Origin: an uncultured Lachnospiraceae bacterium
Lineage (GTDB): Bacteria; Bacillota; Clostridia; Lachnospirales; Lachnospiraceae
Direction: 5' to 3'
Assembly: GCA_900554205.1 (NCBI GenBank)
Contig: USGM01000028.1
Coordinates: 1 to 29,449 of the forward strand
DNA: 29,449 nucleotides
Shown here: in pieces, positions 1 to 5,787 of the stretch
Layout: each line of letters starts with the position of its first letter
Numbering within the stretch: the stretch's first letter is position 1
Translations under genes and position numbers: made by a program
The notes under the pieces: model-generated
The model's input: the letters and a program-made list of their open reading frames with translations, nothing else
Databases searched by the model: none
What the model was told of the DNA's origin: nothing

Positions 1-450
1 CGGCTCTCTGCTCTGGCTCACCGCCACATAGCCGCCGTTGGAGCCATCATTCTTCTGGTATTTTGCATAAGCGTCCACGGTATCCGGAATCGTCAGGGCA
101 TTGTTCGTCAGATTTCCGGCACTGTAGCCCAGAATAACCGCAATATAATTAGAGCTGTCCGCGGACTCTCTGACATAGGCAAACCGGAACACACCGTCCT
201 CATTTGTGAAAATATTCTGCTCATTGACATTAATCAGCGGAATCTTGGATCTGCCCTGCACCTGTATCTGCTGATCCCAGGTCAGATTGGATTGATAGCC
301 GGCCGAACTCGCCGGGTCTGCCTGAACCTGCCTGAGCCCGTCTGTCGGGATCGCCGCCACAACAAGCGCCGACACCAGAAATAAGGTTCCCAGTGTCCTG
401 CGGATTGATCTTTTCAGTCTTCTCGTCTTTTTCTTCACAATGTTTGTCAT
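1..450 (-). CDS. Secreted surface protein, N-terminal part (cut by window start)
   Basis: The frame is open from the ATG at 450 to the window edge, giving 150 residues without a stop. The N-terminus is an export signal: a strongly basic n-region (KKKTRRLKRSIRR), a hydrophobic core (TLFLVSALVVAAIP) and a likely signal-peptidase site after VQA near residue 44. The mature part begins like the N-terminal domain of clostridial cell-wall or leucine-rich-repeat surface proteins (INVNEQNIFTNEDG, LTIPDTVDAYAKY), but no repeat is visible in the part present. The ATG lies 5 nt after the sortase stop, and its AAAGGAG ribosome site is inside the last sortase codons, so the two genes are translated from one message. 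Inference: this is the sortase's substrate. The sorting motif would be at the missing C-terminus, so this cannot be confirmed here. Confidence 0.8.
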   Translation of the reverse strand, partial: MTNIVKKKTRRLKRSIRRTLGTLFLVSALVVAAIPTDGLRQVQADPASSAGYQSNLTWDQQIQVQGRSKIPLINVNEQNIFTNEDGVFRFAYVRESADSSNYIAVILGYSAGNLTNNALTIPDTVDAYAKYQKNDGSNGGYVAVSQSREP

Positions 451-455
451 TGTCA

Positions 456-1643
456 CTACTCCTTTATCTTCTTTGCAACTACCACAAAACGACCGTTTTT
501 CTCCTGATAGTCGCAGGTGGACAGTGTCAGAAGCTGATCGCCGTACTCTGCTGTCACTCCCGTATCAAAGAGCGACATGGACGCCATTTCTTCCATATAA
601 GAATCAAACTGCTGCTCACCGTCTGCATCTATAAACTGATAATATTTGAAAACAATTTCCTCTTCGCTGTACACTCTGGATCGGAACACATACATGACCT
701 CGTAGGTTCCCTTCTCATAGATGGTATCAAACTGAATGTACTTATGTTCCTCGCAGTATTCCTGATCCTGATACTTGTCCAGCTTGCCGAACATCTTTCC
801 GCTTTTCATGTGATGTCCGTAAATTATGTAATTCGTGCTGGGCTTAAGGACATCACAATCCTTGTCCATAAAGATTGTTCCGTTTCTGTCATACTCCTGA
901 TTCAGATTATGATTGAGATAGTATTCATTATCCGAAGTCTGCATGACAGGGAAGTCTATATTTGTATCGTCAATTTTCAGCCATCCGATTAGCTTTTTAT
1001 TCTTATTTAATAAATTTTTATACTCATCCAGTACTTCTCTTGCCTCCGGAGCCTCATCCAGCGTGTACTGCGGACCGCTCTCCACGGATGGTGCCGGTGT
1101 GGTTTCCACCGTCTGGTTTTTCAGATCAATCAGCTGCTGGTTGCGCTGATCGGTTCTGTAAATATACCAGGAATATACCCCGAAATATCCAAGGCAGCTG
1201 ACCGCGACCAGACTGCACAGGGCAATTGTCAGCTTCCTGCGCTTCTCCTGTCGTTTCAGTTCCAGCTTTACAAAGGCATCCATCTCCGCAGAGGCTGCAA
1301 CATCATCTCTCGGCTTCTTTTTCTGCGGCTTTCTGCCGTTCTTCGGCTGCGGTTTTCTCTGTCCCGTACTTTTCCCGGCAGCCTTCCTTCCGGCTCTGCC
1401 GGACGCCGCAGGCAGTCTTTGCAGCGCCTCCTGAACCTCCTCGGCAAAGTCCTCGCCCAGAAGCGTCAGAAACCTGTATTTCCCCGCTTTAAGCTCACCC
1501 TTCAGCCTTTCCAGCTCTGTGCGGCTGTTCCAGTCCGTCCCGTCACGCAGCCTGTCTATTATTTTCTTGTCATGCAGCGCGCGGGCATAATCGCTCTCCG
1601 TCCGAAACTGTCTGCCCTCTACTGTAAAATCCTTTTGTGTCAT
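456..1643 (-). CDS. srtB: Class B sortase with long basic cytoplasmic N-terminus
   Basis: Membrane-anchored transpeptidase that cleaves a C-terminal sorting signal and joins the protein to peptidoglycan or another acceptor. Of 395 residues, about 205-395 are the sortase B fold. The catalytic His is in IIYGHHM (H277), the catalytic Cys in TLSTC (C377) and the Arg in NGRFVVV (R385). A single membrane helix spans about 138-162. Sortase B enzymes are usually about 240-260 residues. Here roughly 135 extra residues precede the helix; they are charged, with a Lys/Arg/Pro/Gln-rich stretch at 83-112, and should lie in the cytoplasm. The ATG at 1643 is the only plausible start. The gene overlaps the ribosome site of the secreted protein downstream and is transcribed away from the Cys-rich gene across a 136-bp intergenic region. 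Confidence 0.95.
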   Translation of the reverse strand: MTQKDFTVEGRQFRTESDYARALHDKKIIDRLRDGTDWNSRTELERLKGELKAGKYRFLTLLGEDFAEEVQEALQRLPAASGRAGRKAAGKSTGQRKPQPKNGRKPQKKKPRDDVAASAEMDAFVKLELKRQEKRRKLTIALCSLVAVSCLGYFGVYSWYIYRTDQRNQQLIDLKNQTVETTPAPSVESGPQYTLDEAPEAREVLDEYKNLLNKNKKLIGWLKIDDTNIDFPVMQTSDNEYYLNHNLNQEYDRNGTIFMDKDCDVLKPSTNYIIYGHHMKSGKMFGKLDKYQDQEYCEEHKYIQFDTIYEKGTYEVMYVFRSRVYSEEEIVFKYYQFIDADGEQQFDSYMEEMASMSLFDTGVTAEYGDQLLTLSTCDYQEKNGRFVVVAKKIKE

Positions 1644-1779
1644 GGCAATCCCTTATACTAAATTTTATCCCCTTTCTATTTTAATACATATCAGAATTAA
1701 TGCAAGCATTTTGTATGAAACATTGACAGGCAGGGGTGCATACAATAAACCATAAAACAAACATTTTGGAGGCACTAAA
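1644..1779. promoter_or_regulatory. Divergent intergenic region; sigma-K-like promoter for the Cys-rich gene
   Basis: On the plus strand, CATACAATA at 1739-1747 matches the sigma-K -10 consensus CATANNNTA exactly and also contains the sigma-E -10 hexamer CATACA. An AC dinucleotide (AAACA, 1718-1722) lies 17 nt upstream, where the sigma-K -35 element is expected. A TTGACA at 1723-1728 could be a sigma-A -35, but at 17 nt it is followed only by TAAACC, so the sigma-A reading is weaker. GGAGG at 1768-1772 is the ribosome site for the ATG at 1780. No convincing sigma-A pair was found for the sortase gene on the other strand. Confidence 0.45.
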
Positions 1780-2061
1780 ATGAGTGATTTGACTGCTACC
1801 AACTGCGGATGTAACGATTCCTGCGGATGTGCTGGCGCACAGAACAACAATGGATGCAACAACAGCTGTATCTGGATTATCCTGCTGCTGTTCTTCTGCG
1901 GCGGTAATAACGGCTGCGGAAACAACGGCTGTGGCAACAATGGCTGCGGCATTCTTGGCGGCGGAAACAACAGCTGCTGCGACTGGATTATCTGGATCCT
2001 GCTGCTCTCCTGCTTCTGTGGCAACGGCAACGGCTCCGGCTGTGGATGCGGCTGCAACTAA
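1780..2061 (+). CDS. Small Cys/Gly/Asn-rich protein with two hydrophobic segments
   Basis: 93 residues with 17 cysteines, many in CGC or NNGCG contexts. Two similar hydrophobic blocks, CIWIILLLFFCGG (about 30-42) and CDWIIWILLLSCFCG (about 67-81), are separated by three tandem NNGCG units (residues 43-57, encoded by three 15-nt repeats at 1906-1950). The tail is GCGCGC-like. Databases hold similar Lachnospiraceae proteins under the misleading name 'chorion class high-cysteine protein'; their function is not established to my knowledge. Disulfide-rich Gly/Cys proteins are common in spore coats and exosporia, and the sigma-K-like promoter element agrees with that, so a spore-surface role is inferred. 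A membrane-active peptide is an alternative. The ribosome site is GGAGG 7 nt before the ATG, and a terminator follows at 2082. The proline/glutamine-rich antisense frame is a shadow. Confidence 0.8.
   Translation: MSDLTATNCGCNDSCGCAGAQNNNGCNNSCIWIILLLFFCGGNNGCGNNGCGNNGCGILGGGNNSCCDWIIWILLLSCFCGNGNGSGCGCGCN
1906..1950 (+). repeat. Three tandem 15-nt units encoding NNGCG
   Basis: Units 1906-1920, 1921-1935 and 1936-1950 each encode Asn-Asn-Gly-Cys-Gly with a few silent differences (AAT/AAC, TGC/TGT, GGA/GGC). This is in-frame repeat expansion between the two hydrophobic blocks of the Cys-rich protein. Copy number could vary between strains. Confidence 0.85.
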
Positions 2062-2081
2062 TTCCTATCCATCTCTGAAGG

Positions 2082-2105
2082 CAGGCTCCCCACGGAGCCT
2101 GTTTT
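2082..2105 (+). terminator. Rho-independent terminator of the Cys-rich gene
   Basis: CAGGCTCC (2082-2089), loop CCAC, GGAGCCTG (2094-2101), then TTTTC. It is a perfect 8-bp GC-rich stem 20 nt after the stop codon, so the Cys-rich gene is at least partly uncoupled from the two genes that follow. Confidence 0.8.
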
Positions 2106-2134
2106 CAATGGATACATAAGCCCTCCTGCCGGTA

Positions 2135-2143
2135 CATAAGATA
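2135..2143 (+). promoter_or_regulatory. Possible sigma-K-like -10 element before the 162-residue gene
   Basis: CATAAGATA matches CATANNNTA and lies 35 nt before the ATG at 2178, downstream of the terminator at 2082-2105. The upstream AC (2114-2115) is 19 nt away, longer than the usual 16-17, so support is partial. TAGAAT at 2142-2147 could instead be a sigma-A -10. Confidence 0.3.
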
Positions 2144-2177
2144 GAATAACAAAAGCTTTCAGAAAGGCGGTAGCAAC

Positions 2178-2666
2178 ATGGAGGATAGGGGAACATGCCT
2201 GATCTCAGCATTCGACGCAGCTTTCACCACCAACCGGATTCAGATGCTGAAAATATTGTTCTCATGGATTCCTCCGGAACAACAGGGAATTTTCGCTATC
2301 TATATCAAGTATCTGGAGCTGCAGCACGCGTGGCGCCTGCGCAGTCTTCCTCCCACCGTCTGTGCCCAGAATGCCGGAAAGCTGTCCGTGGACTTTTTTT
2401 CGGGCGATCAGACCGGTACGCTGGAGCTTCTGGACGAATTGCTCCCCTATGGGAACCAGGCTGAACGCGGGAGAATCGAGGGCATGAAATCCATGCTTTC
2501 CAATCTTTCCCGGATGAAGGATATGATGGAAATGATGCAGATGATGAAGGAGCTGTTCCCCGAGGGCTTCGGCGGAGATAATGCCGCAGACCTTCTGTCC
2601 GGCATGACAGGTATGCCCGGCGCGGATATGTCAGCGCTTTTTTCAATGTTTGGAAAGGAGACCTAA
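2178..2666 (+). CDS. Uncharacterised 162-residue helical protein with Met-rich segment
   Basis: I do not recognise a named family. The first 75 residues look like a compact helical domain (MLKILFSWIPPEQQGIFAIY, then KYLELQHAW). Residues about 105-130 are very methionine-rich (MKDMMEMMQMMKELFP). The C-terminus is a Gly/Met-rich tail (GFGGDNAADLLSGMTGMPG). There is no signal peptide and no convincing membrane helix. The ATG at 2178 follows AAGGCGG by about 7 nt. The stop is 5 nt before the next gene, whose ribosome site lies in this gene's last codons, so the pair is one transcription and translation unit. The position behind the Cys-rich gene suggests a shared programme, possibly sporulation, but no function can be assigned. 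Confidence 0.75.
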   Translation: MEDRGTCLISAFDAAFTTNRIQMLKILFSWIPPEQQGIFAIYIKYLELQHAWRLRSLPPTVCAQNAGKLSVDFFSGDQTGTLELLDELLPYGNQAERGRIEGMKSMLSNLSRMKDMMEMMQMMKELFPEGFGGDNAADLLSGMTGMPGADMSALFSMFGKET

Positions 2667-2671
2667 CAAAA

Positions 2672-2944
2672 ATGAGTCAGAGACCCGAATGGATGTCCGA
2701 TCCGCTTGTCAAGGACATCCCCCAGAAAAAACTGGATTTTCTCGGAAAAATGTTCGACGAGGGGCACGGAAAGAGCCAGAAAGAAATGATGACGTTCATG
2801 ATGCCGATGTTAAAGAGGGCAAAGCAGGAAAATCTGACCTTTACCCCGCAGGAAATGAATGCAGCAATCGCCGCGATCAGAAAGCACAGCTCTGCGGAGG
2901 AGCTTTCCAAAATCGACAAAATTCTGGAAAAGACAAAGAAATAG
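2672..2944 (+). CDS. Uncharacterised 90-residue helical protein, partner of the preceding gene
   Basis: Predicted all-helical and charged, with a Met-rich core (QKEMMTFMMPMLKRAK, about 36-51) that recalls the MMEMMQMMKELFP segment of its neighbour, then an amphipathic C-terminal half (LTFTPQEMNAAIAAI, LSKIDKILEKTKK). It has no cysteines, signal peptide or membrane span. The ribosome site AAGGAG (2656-2661) is inside the end of the upstream gene. A strong hairpin follows at once. A longer overlapping frame beginning at 2650 is a shadow: it has no ribosome site of its own and runs through the terminator. Function unknown. The shared Met-rich motif suggests the two proteins may bind each other or a common partner (inference). 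Confidence 0.75.
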   Translation: MSQRPEWMSDPLVKDIPQKKLDFLGKMFDEGHGKSQKEMMTFMMPMLKRAKQENLTFTPQEMNAAIAAIRKHSSAEELSKIDKILEKTKK

Positions 2945-2951
2945 CAAACAG

Positions 2952-3005
2952 AAAACCGTGTGGATCCTCCGGTGCCTGTACCGGATCTGGAATCCACACG
3001 GTTTT
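2952..3005. terminator. Bidirectional terminator between the convergent 90-residue gene and leuS
   Basis: AAAACCGTGTGGAT (2952-2965) pairs perfectly with ATCCACACGGTTTT (2992-3005), and a second inner hairpin TCCGGT/ACCGGA lies at 2968-2985. The A-tract and T-tract at the two ends serve as the U-run in either direction. It sits just after the stop at 2944 and just before the leuS stop at 3015. Confidence 0.9.
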
Positions 3006-3014
3006 ATTTACCGT

Positions 3015-5426
3015 CTATTTTACAACAATATTGACAATACGACCGGGAACATAAATTTCCTTCACAATGTTTCCTGTCAGCTTATCTCCCAGCGCTTCCT
3101 TCGCCGCAGCAATCGCCGCATCCTTGTCAATGTCCTTCGGAACGGAAATCGTCACTCTGATTTTTCCGTTGACCTGAACAGCGATCTCAACGGTGCTCTC
3201 CTCTGTCTTCGCCTCGTCGTACTCCGGCCATGTTGTCTGGTACACCCTTCCCTCATAGCCCGCTGCCTGCCAGAGCTCCTCCGTGATGTGCGGTGCCACC
3301 GGGTTTAACAGCGTCAGCAGAGTCTTATACTCGCCCTTTGTGACAGAACCCTTCTTATAGAATTCATTGATCAGTGCCATCATGGCAGCGATCGCAGTGT
3401 TATACTTCAGATTCTCGTAGTCGGAGGAGACCTTCTTAATGGTCTGGTGCATCTTCGTCTCCAGCTCTGCGCTGTAGCCGTCGCCGTCCGTCAGAATATC
3501 CTGCAGCTTCCATACACGCTCAAGGAATCTTCGGCAGCCCTTTACGCCGTCCTCACTCCATGCGGCGCTCAGATCAAATGCGCCGATAAACATCTCGTAG
3601 GTACGCAGGGTATCTGCGCCGTATTCTCTCACGATGTCATCCGGGTTGACTACATTGCCTCTGGACTTCGACATCTTCTCGCCATTGGAACCGAGGATCA
3701 TGCCATGGCTGGTTCTCTTCTGATACGGTTCCGGACAGGGAACGACACCCTGATCATAGAGGAATCTGTGCCAGAAACGGGAGTAGAGCAGGTGCAGTGT
3801 CGTATGCTCCATACCGCCGTTGTACCAGTCAACCGGAAGCCAGTAGTTCATTGCTTCCTTGCTTGCAAGCGCCTCCGTGTTATGCGGATCGGTATAGCGC
3901 AGGAAGTACCAGGAAGAACCTGCCCACTGGGGCATGGTATCCGTCTCACGCTTCGCCGGACCTCCACAGCAGGGACAGGTCGTGTTTACCCAGTCTGTCA
4001 TGGATGCCAGCGGAGACTCGCCGTTGTCCGTGGGTTCATAGGACTCCACCTCCGGCAGCTCCAGCGGAAGCTCGCTCTCATCAAGCGGCACATAGCCGCA
4101 CTTCTCACACTTTACAATCGGAATCGGCTCTCCCCAGTAACGCTGTCTGGAGAATACCCAGTCGCGGAGCTTGAAGTTGGTCTTGCTGTGGCCGATGCCC
4201 TTCTCCTCGAGGAAGGCAATGATCTTCTGCTTTGCATCCGCAACGGACAGTCCGTTCAGGAAGTCGGAATTTACCAGCGTTCCCGTCGCAACATCGGTAT
4301 ATACCTGCTCCTGTACGCTGACAGGGCTTCCCGCAACGACCTCAATGATCGGGAGATCGAATTTCTTTGCAAAATCCCAGTCTCTCTCATCGTGCGCGGG
4401 AACCGCCATGATTGCACCGGTTCCGTAGGTCATAAGAACATAGTCCGAAATCCAGATCGGAATCTCCTTGCCATTCACGGGGTTTGTCGCAGTCAATCCG
4501 TCAATCTGTACTCCCGTCTTATCCTTTGCAAGCTCGGTGCGCTCGAAGTCGGACTTCTTCGCCGCCTGCTCCCTGTAAGCCACGAGAGCGTCATAATTCC
4601 TGATTTCATCCTTATACTTATCAATGATCGGATGCTCAGGGGAAACAACCATATAGGTCGCGCCGAACAGGGTATCCGGTCTCGTCGTGTAGATACGGAG
4701 CTTATCCTCCTTGCCCGTCAGTGCGAAATCCACTTCCGCACCGGTGGACTTTCCGATCCAGTTTCTCTGTGATACCTTGACGCGCTCGATGTAGTCCACC
4801 GTGTCAAGTCCCTGCAGCAGCTTGTCCGCATACTCCGTGATCTTCAGCATCCACTGGCTCTTCACCTTCCGGACAACCTCTGATCCGCAGCGCTCGCAGA
4901 CACCGTTCACAACCTCCTCGTTCGCAAGTCCGACTTTGCAGGAGGTACACCAGTTGATCGGCATTTCCGTCTTATAGGCAAGTCCCTCCTTGAACAGCTT
5001 TAAGAAGATCCACTGTGTCCACTTATAGTATTCTGTGTCGGTCGTGTTGATCTCTCTGTCCCAGTCAAAGGAATAGCCCAGAGAGTGAAGCTGGTTCTTG
5101 AAATGCTCCACATTGTTCTTGGTCACAATCTTAGGATGAATGTGATTCTTGATCGCATAGTTCTCCGTGGGGAGTCCGAATGCGTCCCAGCCCATGGGAT
5201 AGAGCACATTATATCCCTGCATTCTTCTCTTTCTCGCCACAATGTCCAGCGCGGTATAGGGTCTGGGATGTCCCACATGAAGTCCCTGACCTGACGGATA
5301 AGGGAACTCCACCAGCGCATAATACTTCGGCTTTGAATAGTCATCGGATGTCTTGAACGCTTTTTCATCATCCCAGACCTTCTGCCACTTTGTCTCCACC
5401 TCGTGATGGTTGTACGGTACTGCCAT
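3015..5426 (-). CDS. leuS: Leucyl-tRNA synthetase
   Basis: Class I synthetase that charges tRNA-Leu in the cytoplasm. At 803 residues it has the usual bacterial length. The HIGH motif appears as HVGH (50-53) in YPSGQGLHVGHP and the KMSKS loop is intact (584-588). A cysteine-rich zinc module follows the first half-domain (CTSC...CERC). The CP1 editing domain carries the usual YTTRPDTLFGATY and MAVPAHDERD motifs. A second Cys cluster (CEKC...CPCC) precedes the catalytic WYFLRYTDPHN segment. The C-terminus is the anticodon-binding and VNGKIR region. The start ATG at 5426 has an AAGGAGG site 8 nt upstream. Expression is controlled by the leucine T-box leader directly upstream. Confidence 0.98.
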   Translation of the reverse strand: MAVPYNHHEVETKWQKVWDDEKAFKTSDDYSKPKYYALVEFPYPSGQGLHVGHPRPYTALDIVARKRRMQGYNVLYPMGWDAFGLPTENYAIKNHIHPKIVTKNNVEHFKNQLHSLGYSFDWDREINTTDTEYYKWTQWIFLKLFKEGLAYKTEMPINWCTSCKVGLANEEVVNGVCERCGSEVVRKVKSQWMLKITEYADKLLQGLDTVDYIERVKVSQRNWIGKSTGAEVDFALTGKEDKLRIYTTRPDTLFGATYMVVSPEHPIIDKYKDEIRNYDALVAYREQAAKKSDFERTELAKDKTGVQIDGLTATNPVNGKEIPIWISDYVLMTYGTGAIMAVPAHDERDWDFAKKFDLPIIEVVAGSPVSVQEQVYTDVATGTLVNSDFLNGLSVADAKQKIIAFLEEKGIGHSKTNFKLRDWVFSRQRYWGEPIPIVKCEKCGYVPLDESELPLELPEVESYEPTDNGESPLASMTDWVNTTCPCCGGPAKRETDTMPQWAGSSWYFLRYTDPHNTEALASKEAMNYWLPVDWYNGGMEHTTLHLLYSRFWHRFLYDQGVVPCPEPYQKRTSHGMILGSNGEKMSKSRGNVVNPDDIVREYGADTLRTYEMFIGAFDLSAAWSEDGVKGCRRFLERVWKLQDILTDGDGYSAELETKMHQTIKKVSSDYENLKYNTAIAAMMALINEFYKKGSVTKGEYKTLLTLLNPVAPHITEELWQAAGYEGRVYQTTWPEYDEAKTEESTVEIAVQVNGKIRVTISVPKDIDKDAAIAAAKEALGDKLTGNIVKEIYVPGRIVNIVVK

Positions 5427-5434
5427 AGCTTTTC

Positions 5435-5745
5435 CTCCTTACACATAAAGCCCTCTCGTCTGTATAGAGACGAAAGGGCTTTGTTCCGTGGTACCACTCT
5501 ATTTCATATGACATACCGCACAGCTGCTGCCGCGCCCGCCATATGCACTTTGTAACTGATAACGGTGTCCGCCGTCCTTTCCTACACACAAATTCCCTGT
5601 TTTCACAGCGACATATGCTTCACGAAAGGAACTCCGAGGCCAGTTGGGAATATCTCGCTACCGTCTCGCACCCGCCGACGGCTCTCTGAAAGTCCGATAT
5701 GCTTACTACTCCTCATCAACGCTTTTCCTATTGAAAACTATTGCT
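5435..5745 (-). promoter_or_regulatory. T-box riboswitch leader of leuS (leucine)
   Basis: Stem I begins with AGGAA (near 5730), which pairs with TTCCT (near 5629). A GATGAGGAGTAG loop-E-like element and an AGAGAGCCG apical region follow. In the loop next to the base of stem I, CTC, a leucine codon, lies at complement 5636-5638 and is the candidate specifier. The T-box proper is at 5487-5500 and reads AGAGTGGTACCACG. The UGGU bulge would pair with ACCA of tRNA-Leu, whose discriminator is A. The antiterminator helix is formed by AGAG with CTCT and ACG with CGT, a covarying form of the usual AGGG/CCCT type. The competing terminator is at 5447-5482. Uncharged tRNA-Leu would favour readthrough into leuS. 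Confidence 0.92.
5447..5482 (-). terminator. Regulated terminator of the leuS T-box
   Basis: Positions 5468-5482 and 5447-5461 form a 15-bp stem (AAAGCCC... with ...GGGCTTT on the minus strand, one G-U pair). It uses the same CGTCT segment that the antiterminator needs, so the two structures exclude each other. The following U-tract is short (CTTTATG). Confidence 0.85.
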
Positions 5746-5746
5746 T

Positions 5747-5775
5747 ATTTTAACGTGTTTCTCCTGCGCTGTCAA
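5747..5775 (-). promoter_or_regulatory. Sigma-A promoter of leuS
   Basis: TTGACA (complement 5770-5775), a 17-bp spacer, then TAAAAT (complement 5747-5752). The -35 has the full consensus and the -10 differs at one position. It starts 12 bp after the membrane protein stop and would begin transcription at the base of the T-box leader. Confidence 0.85.
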
Positions 5776-5787
5776 GCAATCGCGGAA

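Noticed and set aside
393..992. Hydrophobic 199-codon plus-strand frame over the sortase gene
   Set aside because: Apparent membrane-like sequence is the complement of sortase codons; the sortase catalytic motifs settle the strand.
1665..2057. Minus-strand 130-codon frame rich in Pro, Gln and Leu
   Set aside because: It is the antisense of the Cys/Gly/Asn repeat gene, has no ribosome site, and its odd composition comes directly from the plus-strand repeats.
2650..3054. 134-codon frame overlapping the 90-residue Met-rich protein
   Set aside because: Runs through the strong bidirectional terminator and lacks its own ribosome site, whereas the 2672 frame has one.
3447..4772. 441-codon plus-strand frame opposite leuS
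   Set aside because: leuS is unmistakable on the minus strand; the frame is open because of leuS codon use and has no recognisable domain.
5435..5775. Short protein-coding frames in the leuS leader
   Set aside because: The region is accounted for by promoter, T-box stem I, antiterminator and terminator.
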